Positions 8,447 through 16,568 of a stretch of DNA of 64,000 bases are shown here, one piece after another (position 1 is the stretch's first letter; each line of letters begins with the position of its first letter). The DNA comes from a bacterium ADurb.Bin243. GTDB lineage: Bacteria > Muiribacteriota > UBA9980. The stretch lies in contig MWBZ01000009.1 in assembly GCA_002069765.1 (NCBI GenBank), positions 35,244-99,243 of the forward strand, written 5' to 3'. Below the pieces are notes generated by a model. The model did not search any database. It worked only from the letters and a program-made list of their open reading frames with translations, and was not told the origin of the DNA. The translations under genes and the position numbers were made by a program.

Positions 8447-9792
8447 AACTGCTGAAAGATAAATATAAACTGCTCGAAAAGATAGACGAAGACGAAAAGG
8501 TAATGCTTTTTCTCGCTCAGACAGTGAAAGAGCCTGTAGTCAATATAAATATAAGGACATTAAAACAGAGGCGTCTTAAAAATCCCGATTTCGTACAGCG
8601 CTATACCCAGGAGTTTCAGACCATGGCCGCGCTCGATTCTCCGCTGTTTCTGAAAATATTCGATATAGATTTTTACCAGGACGTTTTTTTCGTGGCCTCC
8701 GAGCATGTCGAAGGAAAAAGCCTTCACACGATTTTAAAGGAACGCGAAAAGCTTTCTCTGGCACAGATAATAAATATAGTGACCCAGCTCACCAGAGCTT
8801 TCGGGCATGCGCTTCGCGAAAACGTTAAATACCGCTCGCTCACATATTCCGACATTATATACCAGGTCAGCGGCAAGATAAAGATACTTCAGTTCCATAT
8901 ACCGCGCGACGTTATATCCAACAAGGATTTTGAAAATAAAATCTCCTCGGTCGGCTCCGATATTTTCTTTACCGGATGCCTGTTTTACGAGCTTCTTACC
9001 CACAAGCCTTTATTCGAGGCTGACGGGATAAGCGTCAGAAATATGAAGACCGTAAAGGATTTCAGGCTCGATTCGGGCAGCGTTAAAAATATCGGGCCTC
9101 AGCAGCTCGAAGCGCTTAAAAACATAATATTCAAATGCGTCACCAGCGATATTTCCGCGAGATACCAGTCCATCGACGAGCTTCTCGAAGCTCTCGTAAA
9201 GTTCGTTTCGGACCAGATAAATAAAACCGACGTTCTGTCGTCCATGCAGGTCGATCCGTCTAAATTTATGAAACCAGGCGAAGAACCCTCTCAGCCGCGT
9301 CGTAAAACCGAAGGGGCTAAAAATAAGGCCGGCGAAATCTTAGCCGATATTAAAATACCTTCTTTCGGCGGTCCGGAAAAATGCGCGGCTCCGGATTCTA
9401 CGCGCAACTCGCCCGGCGCGGCGAGCGCGCCCAGGACCCGCGACGATAGCGATGCTTACGCTATATTATTCGGCAGGAAAGGCGCCTCGGAAAATAAAAG
9501 GGCGGCGTATCAGGCTCCCGAAACGGATATGGGACCGGTTTCGGAGCAGGCCGCTTCTTTGAATGCGGACGGCCGGGAAACGGAAATTAATAGCGCCGAA
9601 AACCAGCCGCCGGAAGCCGGTTTGAAAAATTTTAATATTAAGGCCGCCGGAAGAAAAGAGGCCGGCGAGATGTGGAACAATAAAAAAACCGCCGGGGCGA
9701 AAAGCCTGCTTGCAAAAATAGCTAATTTCTGGTATAGTATGTTATTCGTAATAGCGGGATTTTTAAGTTTTCTTCTTTACGTTTTCTGGTAA
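8443..9792 (+). CDS. Tail-anchored pseudokinase (Ser/Thr kinase fold without catalytic residues)
   Basis: Residues 8-260 follow the PknB/PrkC kinase fold: the N-lobe, the alpha-C segment YTQEFQTMAALDSP, an HVEGKSLHTIL hinge, and GSDIFFTGCLFYELLTHKPLF (retaining the structural Asp173). All catalytic motifs are replaced: there is no glycine loop, the VAIK lysine is Asn36, HRDxKxxN reads YRSLTYSD (130-137), and DFG reads QFH (150-152). A disordered linker (about 270-420) leads to a C-terminal membrane helix (about 421-449), giving a tail-anchored cytoplasmic protein. It overlaps the PASTA gene by ATGA and precedes rpe, which is the prkC position in Bacillus-type genomes. Inferred role: non-phosphorylating signalling partner of the PASTA protein. 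Confidence 0.82.
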   Translation: MKLLKDKYKLLEKIDEDEKVMLFLAQTVKEPVVNINIRTLKQRRLKNPDFVQRYTQEFQTMAALDSPLFLKIFDIDFYQDVFFVASEHVEGKSLHTILKEREKLSLAQIINIVTQLTRAFGHALRENVKYRSLTYSDIIYQVSGKIKILQFHIPRDVISNKDFENKISSVGSDIFFTGCLFYELLTHKPLFEADGISVRNMKTVKDFRLDSGSVKNIGPQQLEALKNIIFKCVTSDISARYQSIDELLEALVKFVSDQINKTDVLSSMQVDPSKFMKPGEEPSQPRRKTEGAKNKAGEILADIKIPSFGGPEKCAAPDSTRNSPGAASAPRTRDDSDAYAILFGRKGASENKRAAYQAPETDMGPVSEQAASLNADGRETEINSAENQPPEAGLKNFNIKAAGRKEAGEMWNNKKTAGAKSLLAKIANFWYSMLFVIAGFLSFLLYVFW

Positions 9793-9944
9793 AATAAAAT
9801 CGGCTTTCAGCGTGTTTTTTCAAACCACGCTTCAGCGCGGCGGCTTATGACGCCCGCGGGCTTTATCCGCTATTTCGTTTTTTTACCGGGCCTGGCGCTT
9901 GCGTTAAGCCGGTTAAAAAGAAAAAAATGAACGGAGCGGATAAA
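9793..9944 (+). other. Spacer before rpe with a possible 27-codon hydrophobic ORF
   Basis: This gap corresponds to where rsgA lies in Bacillus-type genomes. It contains an ATG-started 27-codon frame (9847-9930) encoding a hydrophobic stretch followed by a basic end (LKRKK). Its stop overlaps the ATG at 9927, which is in frame with rpe. No good ribosome-binding site precedes it, so it may be chance. A 6-bp hairpin (AGCGTG 9809-9814 with CACGCT) has no T-tract. Confidence 0.2.
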
Positions 9945-10598
9945 ATGCCTGAAAAGAGCGTGTTAATAGCGCCGTCGATACTGTCGGCCGATTTCAACAA
10001 ACTTGGCGCCGAAATAGAAAACGTTACTAAAGCCGGCGCGGATTGGATCCATCTCGACGTCATGGACGGCCATTTCGTGCCCAATATATCTTTCGGGCTT
10101 CCCGTTTTAAATTCGATATCGAAAATAACTAAAATTCCGATCGACTGCCACTTGATGATTACCAATCCCGAGCAGTTCGTAGATAAGTTCGCCGCGTCCG
10201 GCGCCGATATAATAACGGTGCACGCCGAGGCGAGTTTTCATCTCGAGCGGCTCCTTTCGCATATACGCTCGCTCGGCAAAAAAGCCGGCATTTCTTTCAA
10301 TCCGCACACCGGCCTGGAGCCTCTGGAATATATAATGCACGCGGTGGACCTGGTCTTAATAATGAGCGTCAATCCAGGCTTCGGCGGGCAGAAATTCATA
10401 GAATCGGCGGCGGAAAAAATCAGGCGGGTAAAGCGGATCGCTTCCGATCATAAGCGCGATATACATATACAGGTGGACGGCGGAATAACGGCCGAAAATA
10501 AGGATATCGTCATAGAGGCCGGCGCGGACGTTCTGGTGGCCGGTTCGTCGGTGTTTTCAAAACCCGATTACAAGAGCGCTATAAGCGCTTTAAGGTAG
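9945..10598 (+). CDS. rpe: Ribulose-phosphate 3-epimerase
   Basis: Interconverts ribulose 5-phosphate and xylulose 5-phosphate in the pentose phosphate pathway. The 217-residue TIM barrel shows APSILSADF, HLDVMDGHFVPN, CHLMI, MSVNPGFGGQKF and VDGGI, which include the metal and catalytic residues. The ATG at 9945 was chosen because GGAG lies eight bases upstream; an in-frame ATG at 9927 would add six residues and has a poor ribosome-binding site. The gene lies at its Bacillus-type position after the PASTA/kinase locus. Confidence 0.95.
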   Translation: MPEKSVLIAPSILSADFNKLGAEIENVTKAGADWIHLDVMDGHFVPNISFGLPVLNSISKITKIPIDCHLMITNPEQFVDKFAASGADIITVHAEASFHLERLLSHIRSLGKKAGISFNPHTGLEPLEYIMHAVDLVLIMSVNPGFGGQKFIESAAEKIRRVKRIASDHKRDIHIQVDGGITAENKDIVIEAGADVLVAGSSVFSKPDYKSAISALR

Positions 10599-10607
10599 GC
10601 GCGGCTT

Positions 10608-11408
10608 ATGAACGAAAAAGCCGCGCAAGGCCTTTATGCGCCGCGCGATTATTTCCTGCGCCCGCGGTTCGCTCTCGCCAACATAGAACTCGACGACCTT
10701 TCTTTCGAAGAAATAATCGAATATTCAAATATTGTAATAAATGAAAAAAAGGCCAACCTTTTCATAGTTACGCTGGATATACTGGGGGCGTATAACAGCA
10801 TTTTCGACGAGCGTTACAGCTCGATCGTTTCAGGCGCGGAAATTATCACATGCGACGGCGCGGGGCTTAAAATGCTTTCTAAAATCAAGGGCGGGCGAGC
10901 CGTTAAAAATAAGGTGAGCGGGGTCGATCTGAGCGCGCGGCTTTTAACGGAAGCGGCGGCGCGCGGATATAAGGCGGCTTTCATAGGGGCGCGCCCCGAA
11001 GTTATATCAAAACTCGAAACGGCGGTTTTATCCGGTTATAAGGGGATCGGCGAAACTTTTTTTCATCACGGCTATTTTACTCCGGCGCAGCGCGTTTCCA
11101 TAATAGAAAAGCTTTCCCGCTTCAAACCGGATATAGCTCTTATCGCTCTGGGAAACCCGGCGCAGGAAAAATTCATCGAAGAGATCAAACCGTTCGTGAA
11201 AGGCTGCGTTATGATGGGCGTGGGCGGGACGTTCGACGTATTATCCGGCGCGTTGAAGCGCGCCCCGGTTTTTATGCAGAAGTTATACCTCGAATGGCTT
11301 TACAGGCTTATGCAGCAGCCGTCGAGAATATTTAGAATGTTGAATATACCTAAATATATCGTTTATGTTTTATTCAGTGAGGCGGTAAAATGGCTGGGGA
11401 AAAAATAG
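10608..11408 (+). CDS. WecG/TagA/CpsF-family glycosyltransferase
   Basis: The family transfers N-acetylmannosamine(-uronate) or similar sugars to undecaprenyl-linked GlcNAc on the cytoplasmic face of the membrane. The 266-residue protein has the family features FIVTLDILGAYNS, ITCDGAG (usually PDG), LGNPAQEKFI, MGVGGTFDVLSG, RAP and EWLYRLMQQPSR. The C-terminal hydrophobic and basic segment fits peripheral membrane binding. The acceptor and donor cannot be told. The end overlaps the mfd start by 19 bases. No other polysaccharide genes are adjacent, so this is an isolated member. Confidence 0.88.
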   Translation: MNEKAAQGLYAPRDYFLRPRFALANIELDDLSFEEIIEYSNIVINEKKANLFIVTLDILGAYNSIFDERYSSIVSGAEIITCDGAGLKMLSKIKGGRAVKNKVSGVDLSARLLTEAAARGYKAAFIGARPEVISKLETAVLSGYKGIGETFFHHGYFTPAQRVSIIEKLSRFKPDIALIALGNPAQEKFIEEIKPFVKGCVMMGVGGTFDVLSGALKRAPVFMQKLYLEWLYRLMQQPSRIFRMLNIPKYIVYVLFSEAVKWLGKK

Positions 11409-14400
11409 GAAATAAATTGTTCGAAGGCCTTATCGGAAAAATAAAGCAGACTAAGGCAGGCAAAATAACTCTCACCGGCGCCGGAGAAAATATGGGCGCT
11501 TTTATAATCAACCGCCTGGCGGCGGAATTAAACGGCCCCGAATTTTGCAATTATCAAGTTATGCTGATAGTCACCCCGTGCCAGGACAGCGCCGAACGGG
11601 CATGCTATCAGCTCGAAACTCTCATTAAAACGCGCTTTTCCGCATCCGCACGGAACGGCTCGCAGGCCCCTGATTATAAGGTCTGCCTTTTTTCGTCTCT
11701 CGAATGGTCCGCGTACGAATTTCTTTCTCCGTCTCAAAACCTCATGTCGGACAGAATATCCACTCTCAAAAACATAATCGATTTCGGCGGGGCGACAGCC
11801 GGAAAAAATAACGGCCCGGCGCCGAAAAAATTATTCATAGTAGCCCCCGTTACGGGCCTTATGCAAAAATGCGGCCCTTATTCGGCCATAGAGAACGCCG
11901 GACTCAAAATTTCTAAAAACGATACGCTCGATATAGAAAAACTGGTTAATTCCCTGTCGGAAGCCGGTTATACCGCCGAAGACCCGGTTATAGACCTGGC
12001 GCAGTTCGCGGTGAGGGGCGGAATACTCGACATATTCGTGCCGGGGCAGCGCAACCCCGTCAGGCTTGATTTTTTCGGGGACACGGTGGATTCGATCAAG
12101 ACCTTCAATATAGAAGACCAGCGGGCCATAGAGCAGATAAACGAAGTTTACGTGCTTCCCGCCAGCGAATATATTTTCGGCAAAAAAGAGATCGAATCCA
12201 TGTACGCCAACATGAATAAGATATCGCAGGTTCCCAGGTCGCACGAGGCCGGTCAGATCGCCGACGGCGTAAGGGTGGCCAATATAGAAAGATACGCGCC
12301 GTTCATGTACGATTATTCGATGCCGACCCTGGTGGACTATCTCAATAAATATATCCGCAAATACTGCGTATTTTATTATTCAAAAGAGGACGCGGTAAAC
12401 GAAGGCGCTGAATTTTTAAAGAAAGTCGAAAAGCTTTACGAAGAAAATAAAGCCGAAGACATTTATTCGCTCGCGCCGGATCATTATTACAAACACCCCG
12501 ATATTATAGTCAAAGACATCGAGCATAACAACTCGGCCGTTAAAATAGATATGAGCGCTTACGACGCTATAGACCTTAAAGAGCCGGGGCATTTGATATT
12601 CGATTTAAACGTTTCGGCGCTGCCGCGGTTCCAGGGCAAATTCAACCAGTTCATCGGCAAGGTGGGCGAACTCATAGAAAAAGCGAAGACCGTCGTGATG
12701 ATACTTCCTACGGCCGGACAGATAGGCCGTATGGTAGAGGTTTTATCGTCGATGAAACTCGCGGTAGTGGTAAACGAAGACTTCCTTTCGTCGCCGCCGG
12801 CGCGCAAAACAGTTTATGTCAACGAAGGCTACCTGCACGAAGGGTTTATTTATAACGACGAAAATATCGCGTTTTTTTCCAGTTACGAAGCCTACGGCGA
12901 CCACCAGCCTATCTACGACAAGCAGGTGGAGCTCGACGTCAAAGCCAAGGCTAAAAACCGCTACCGCAAAATTTCTTCGCACCTCGAACTTTCCGACGGC
13001 GATTACGTGGTGCATGTAAATTACGGAATAGGCGTTTACAGGGGCATTACGCTCCTTTCGGCCGGAGGGCGCGAGGCGGACTACCTGCTGCTGGAATACG
13101 CCGATACCGATAAGCTCTACGTTCCCGTGGACGCGCTTTCCATGCTCCATAAATACATAGCCCTCGACGGGGCCGAGCCTAAAATAGGGAAGCTCGACGA
13201 GTCTTCATGGAAACGCCAGAAAGCCACCGCCCGCAAGTCCATCGAAAAGCTGGCGGCCTATCTGGTCACGCTTTACGCGCGCCGCTCTATCGCTAAAGGC
13301 CATAAATTCAACCTCGACAACGATCTCATGCGCCAGTTCGAAGAGTCCTTCCCTTATAAGGAAACGTCGGACCAGCAGAATTCCATCGTCGAGGTCAAAT
13401 GCGACATGGAAAGCGAAAAGCCCATGGACCGCCTTATATGCGGCGACGTGGGCTTCGGTAAAACCGAAGTAGCCATCAGGGCCGCTTTTAAAGCGTGCAT
13501 GGACGGAAAACAGGTGGCGTTTCTCGCGCCGACCACCATACTCGCCATGCAGCATTATAACACGCTCACTTCGCGCTTCGCGTCGTATCCGGTTACGGTC
13601 GAGCTTCTGTCGCGCTTCAGAAGCAAATCCGAACAGAAGGAGACCGTAGAAAAGCTAAAAGACGGCAAGGTGGACGTGGTGGTGGGCACGCACCGCATAA
13701 TACAGAAAGATATGGGATTTAAAGACCTCGGGCTTTTGATAGTTGATGAAGAGCAGCGTTTCGGCGTAAAACACAAGGAAAGGCTCAAAGAGCTTAAAAA
13801 TCATGTGGACGTGCTTACGTTAACCGCCACGCCGATTCCGCGCACGCTTTACATGTCGCTCGTAGGTTCGCGCGATATTTCGACTATAAACACGCCCCCG
13901 GCCGAACGCCTTCCGGTAAAAACCTTCGTTTTAAGATATTCCGAAGACGTGGTCCGCGAGGCTATAACCAGGGAGCTAATGAGGCGCGGCCAGGTCTATT
14001 ACGTGCATAACCGCATAGATACCATAAGCAGCGTCGTAAGCAAAATTTCGGCCCTGGTCCCCGGCGCCCGCGTGAGGTTCGCGCACGGCCAGATGGATGA
14101 AAAACAGCTCGAAAAGATCATGGTGGATTTCTACGACCGCGAGTTCGACGTGCTGGTTTCAACGACCATTATAGAAAACGGTCTCGATATATCTAACGTG
14201 AACACCATTATAATCGAGCGCGCGGATACCTTCGGGCTTTCTCAGCTCTATCAGTTGAGGGGCCGCGTCGGCCGGGCAAAAAATCAGGCATACGCGTATT
14301 TTTTCTTTCCGCACGAATCCATATTGAGCCACATCGCCAAAAAGCGCCTTCAGGCTATGAAGGAATTTTCCGAACTCGGCTCAGGCTATAAAATCGCCAT

Positions 14401-15019
14401 GCGCGACCTTGAAATAAGGGGCGCGGGAAACCTTCTCGGCCACGAACAGCACGGCCATATCTGCACCATAGGGTTCGAGCTTTACTGCAGGCTCTTAGAA
14501 GAGGAAATCAAAAAGATAAAAGGCGAATCGATAGAGCAGAAGATCGAATCCGACTGTGAAATAGAGATCAATACCAACGCTTATATTCCGACCAATTATA
14601 TCACTTCTACCTATCAAAAAATAGACGTGTATAAAAGAATGGTCGCGGCTGGCGGTTTTGAAGAACTCAGCGAGTTGAACGACGAGCTGATCGACCGGTT
14701 CGGAAAGTATCCCGAACAGGTGTACAATCTCTTCCAGATCGTTAAAATCAAGATCCTCGGCCGGGCGCTGAAAGCGGTTTCGGTCAAGGAGGAAAAAAAG
14801 CATATAATCATCAAGTTTCAAAATGCGGGGCAGATAGAGCCGGCCTCGGTCGAAACGCTTCGCAAAAAATTCGGCTCGAGCGTGAGTTTCGCCCACGAGG
14901 AAGAAATAACCATTCTATATCTTGTAAAAGCCGATATGAAAGGCGATAACCTTGTCCAGACCATAATATCGGCGCTCAAACTTTTAAGCGCTCCGGGGAC
15001 CACCGATTCAAAAAAATAA
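11390..15019 (+). CDS. mfd: Transcription-repair coupling factor Mfd
   Basis: Translocase that releases RNA polymerase stalled at DNA lesions and recruits UvrA. The 1209 residues, slightly longer than the E. coli protein, contain the N-terminal UvrB-like region, the RNA polymerase-interaction domain (DYVVHVNYGIGVYRG), Walker A GDVGFGKTEVA near 690, the DEEQ box, TATPIPRTL, GLDISNVN and QLRGRVGR, and a C-terminal TRCF domain. GAGG lies nine bases before the ATG. It closes the plus-strand housekeeping block; a new promoter follows at 15044. Confidence 0.97.
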   Translation: MAGEKIGNKLFEGLIGKIKQTKAGKITLTGAGENMGAFIINRLAAELNGPEFCNYQVMLIVTPCQDSAERACYQLETLIKTRFSASARNGSQAPDYKVCLFSSLEWSAYEFLSPSQNLMSDRISTLKNIIDFGGATAGKNNGPAPKKLFIVAPVTGLMQKCGPYSAIENAGLKISKNDTLDIEKLVNSLSEAGYTAEDPVIDLAQFAVRGGILDIFVPGQRNPVRLDFFGDTVDSIKTFNIEDQRAIEQINEVYVLPASEYIFGKKEIESMYANMNKISQVPRSHEAGQIADGVRVANIERYAPFMYDYSMPTLVDYLNKYIRKYCVFYYSKEDAVNEGAEFLKKVEKLYEENKAEDIYSLAPDHYYKHPDIIVKDIEHNNSAVKIDMSAYDAIDLKEPGHLIFDLNVSALPRFQGKFNQFIGKVGELIEKAKTVVMILPTAGQIGRMVEVLSSMKLAVVVNEDFLSSPPARKTVYVNEGYLHEGFIYNDENIAFFSSYEAYGDHQPIYDKQVELDVKAKAKNRYRKISSHLELSDGDYVVHVNYGIGVYRGITLLSAGGREADYLLLEYADTDKLYVPVDALSMLHKYIALDGAEPKIGKLDESSWKRQKATARKSIEKLAAYLVTLYARRSIAKGHKFNLDNDLMRQFEESFPYKETSDQQNSIVEVKCDMESEKPMDRLICGDVGFGKTEVAIRAAFKACMDGKQVAFLAPTTILAMQHYNTLTSRFASYPVTVELLSRFRSKSEQKETVEKLKDGKVDVVVGTHRIIQKDMGFKDLGLLIVDEEQRFGVKHKERLKELKNHVDVLTLTATPIPRTLYMSLVGSRDISTINTPPAERLPVKTFVLRYSEDVVREAITRELMRRGQVYYVHNRIDTISSVVSKISALVPGARVRFAHGQMDEKQLEKIMVDFYDREFDVLVSTTIIENGLDISNVNTIIIERADTFGLSQLYQLRGRVGRAKNQAYAYFFFPHESILSHIAKKRLQAMKEFSELGSGYKIAMRDLEIRGAGNLLGHEQHGHICTIGFELYCRLLEEEIKKIKGESIEQKIESDCEIEINTNAYIPTNYITSTYQKIDVYKRMVAAGGFEELSELNDELIDRFGKYPEQVYNLFQIVKIKILGRALKAVSVKEEKKHIIIKFQNAGQIEPASVETLRKKFGSSVSFAHEEEITILYLVKADMKGDNLVQTIISALKLLSAPGTTDSKK

Positions 15020-15043
15020 AGTCCGCCGAAGTCAAACTAAAGG

Positions 15044-15072
15044 TTGACAATTATAATAAAAACAATTATAAT
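15044..15072 (+). promoter_or_regulatory. Perfect RpoD-type promoter TTGACA-N17-TATAAT
   Basis: TTGACA at 15044-15049 and TATAAT at 15067-15072 are separated by exactly 17 bases, identical to the sigma-70 consensus. It lies 57 bases before the solute-binding protein ATG (15129), which has GAGG at 15118-15121. It probably starts a transcription unit that may reach the three paralogues downstream. Confidence 0.85.
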
Positions 15073-15128
15073 CATTCTATTATCATAAATATGGCTTTAA
15101 ATTTTCGATATAATTGTGAGGTCAATCT

Positions 15129-16475
15129 ATGAGTAGAAAAACCGCGCTCATTTTGATTATAATTGTAAGTATAACCGTTTGTTTTGAACTCTTTTCACCG
15201 CAGGCTTCGGCCGCCGCCGATGATAAAAAAAACTCGGCCGCCAGAGAAGAAATAGTCCTGAGCTTCATGAACACCATGAACGACGAGGAAAATGAAACTC
15301 TTTTCGAGCTCATAAAAGAATACGGAGCGAAAAATCCCGACGTTAAAATACAGATTGAAAACGTATCTTTTTACGACGCCAAAAATTATATCGAAGAAAA
15401 ATTCAGGCAGAAAAGCCTGCCGGATATCATGAGAGTCGAAATAAGGCTCATACTCGCTTACGCAAGGCAGAAAATGTTTACGGCGCTCGATCCTTATATA
15501 GCCACGGCGGATTACGTCGATTATTTCCCTTATTTGTATAAGTTCAGCGTATTGAACGCTAAAGAGCTTTACGGCATACCGCAGGTTACAGACTGCCTGG
15601 TGCTTTTTTATAACAAATCGCATTTTAAAGACGCTAAAATAGGCGACGCGCCAAAAACCATGGATGAATTCTTATCGTGCGCTCGCAGGCTGACCGTTGA
15701 CGAAGACGGAAATTCGGCCGATACGACGCTTTTTAACCAGTATAAAATATCCAGGTACGGTTTTTCATATCATTTCGAATCTTATTATCTGCTTCCTTTC
15801 ATATTCAGCTATGGCGGCAATCTCTGCGACGAATCAGGCGCGCCGCTTATTAAATCCGAAAAGACCAAATCAGCGCTTAAATTCATATACGATTTAAAAA
15901 GCAAATATAACGTCGTCCCTTCTAAAATAGATCCTAAATTCGGCCACGACTTCACTTTGATGGAATTCATGGACGGCAGGGTTTCAATGATAATCGACGG
16001 CCCTTGGAATATAAAAAAAATAATGAAGGGCCAGGCTTTTAAGGACCCTGAAAATCTTGGCGTAGCGGTCATACCGCGCAAGCTCGATTCGGCTTCGCCC
16101 GCGGGCGGCCAGTATCTGAGCATATCTTCGTCGTGCAAACACCCCGCGAAGGCTTACGACTTCATAAACTTTATCAACTCTAAAGACGCGCAGGCCAGAT
16201 TCGCCCGCGACAACTACATAATACCGACCAGAAAATCGGTCATGGATCATCTTCAGGCGGAGCCGGGAAAAAGCGCGGCTTCGATAAGAAAGGTTTTATT
16301 CGAACAGATGAAACTGGCCGCCCTTCATGCTTATAACATACCCGAACCCCGCTATCTCGACGAACTCAATAAAGCTCTCGAAAAACTTCTCAGCGGGCAG
16401 AAAGGCTTCGACGAAACGCTGGAGGAAATGGCCAAAAAATTCGAAGCTTTCGCTTCGGAACCGAAACGGCAATAA
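15129..16475 (+). CDS. Family 1 extracellular solute-binding protein (sugar ABC type)
   Basis: The 448 residues start with a signal peptide (hydrophobic 5-20, cleavage near ASA-A at about 28-30) without a lipobox, so a soluble periplasmic protein is expected. The mature part has the type 1 periplasmic-binding pattern: IVLSFMNTMNDEE, YGIPQVTDCLVLFYNK, DGRVSMIIDGPWNI, and a late segment on conserved helices (AYDFINFINSKDAQARF, IPTRKSV). Such proteins bind sugars or oligosaccharides for an ABC importer. No permease or ATPase gene lies nearby, so the partner or a sensory role is unknown. It has a perfect promoter upstream and is followed after 94 bases by the first paralogue. Confidence 0.85.
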   Translation: MSRKTALILIIIVSITVCFELFSPQASAAADDKKNSAAREEIVLSFMNTMNDEENETLFELIKEYGAKNPDVKIQIENVSFYDAKNYIEEKFRQKSLPDIMRVEIRLILAYARQKMFTALDPYIATADYVDYFPYLYKFSVLNAKELYGIPQVTDCLVLFYNKSHFKDAKIGDAPKTMDEFLSCARRLTVDEDGNSADTTLFNQYKISRYGFSYHFESYYLLPFIFSYGGNLCDESGAPLIKSEKTKSALKFIYDLKSKYNVVPSKIDPKFGHDFTLMEFMDGRVSMIIDGPWNIKKIMKGQAFKDPENLGVAVIPRKLDSASPAGGQYLSISSSCKHPAKAYDFINFINSKDAQARFARDNYIIPTRKSVMDHLQAEPGKSAASIRKVLFEQMKLAALHAYNIPEPRYLDELNKALEKLLSGQKGFDETLEEMAKKFEAFASEPKRQ

Positions 16476-16568
16476 ATCGTGCGGCGCGGCTTCGGCGGCG
16501 CAGGGAAATCATACCGTAAAACAATAAATATATATAAAGTTTTTATGGATCAGCTTTAAAGAAATATA

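Noticed and set aside
9809..9831. Terminator after the pseudokinase gene
   Set aside because: Only a 6-bp stem with a long loop, and no T-tract after it.
15129..15215. Lipoprotein signal in the solute-binding protein
   Set aside because: A Cys is present at residue 18, but the preceding residues (ITV) do not make a lipobox, and a normal signal peptidase I site (ASA-A) follows.
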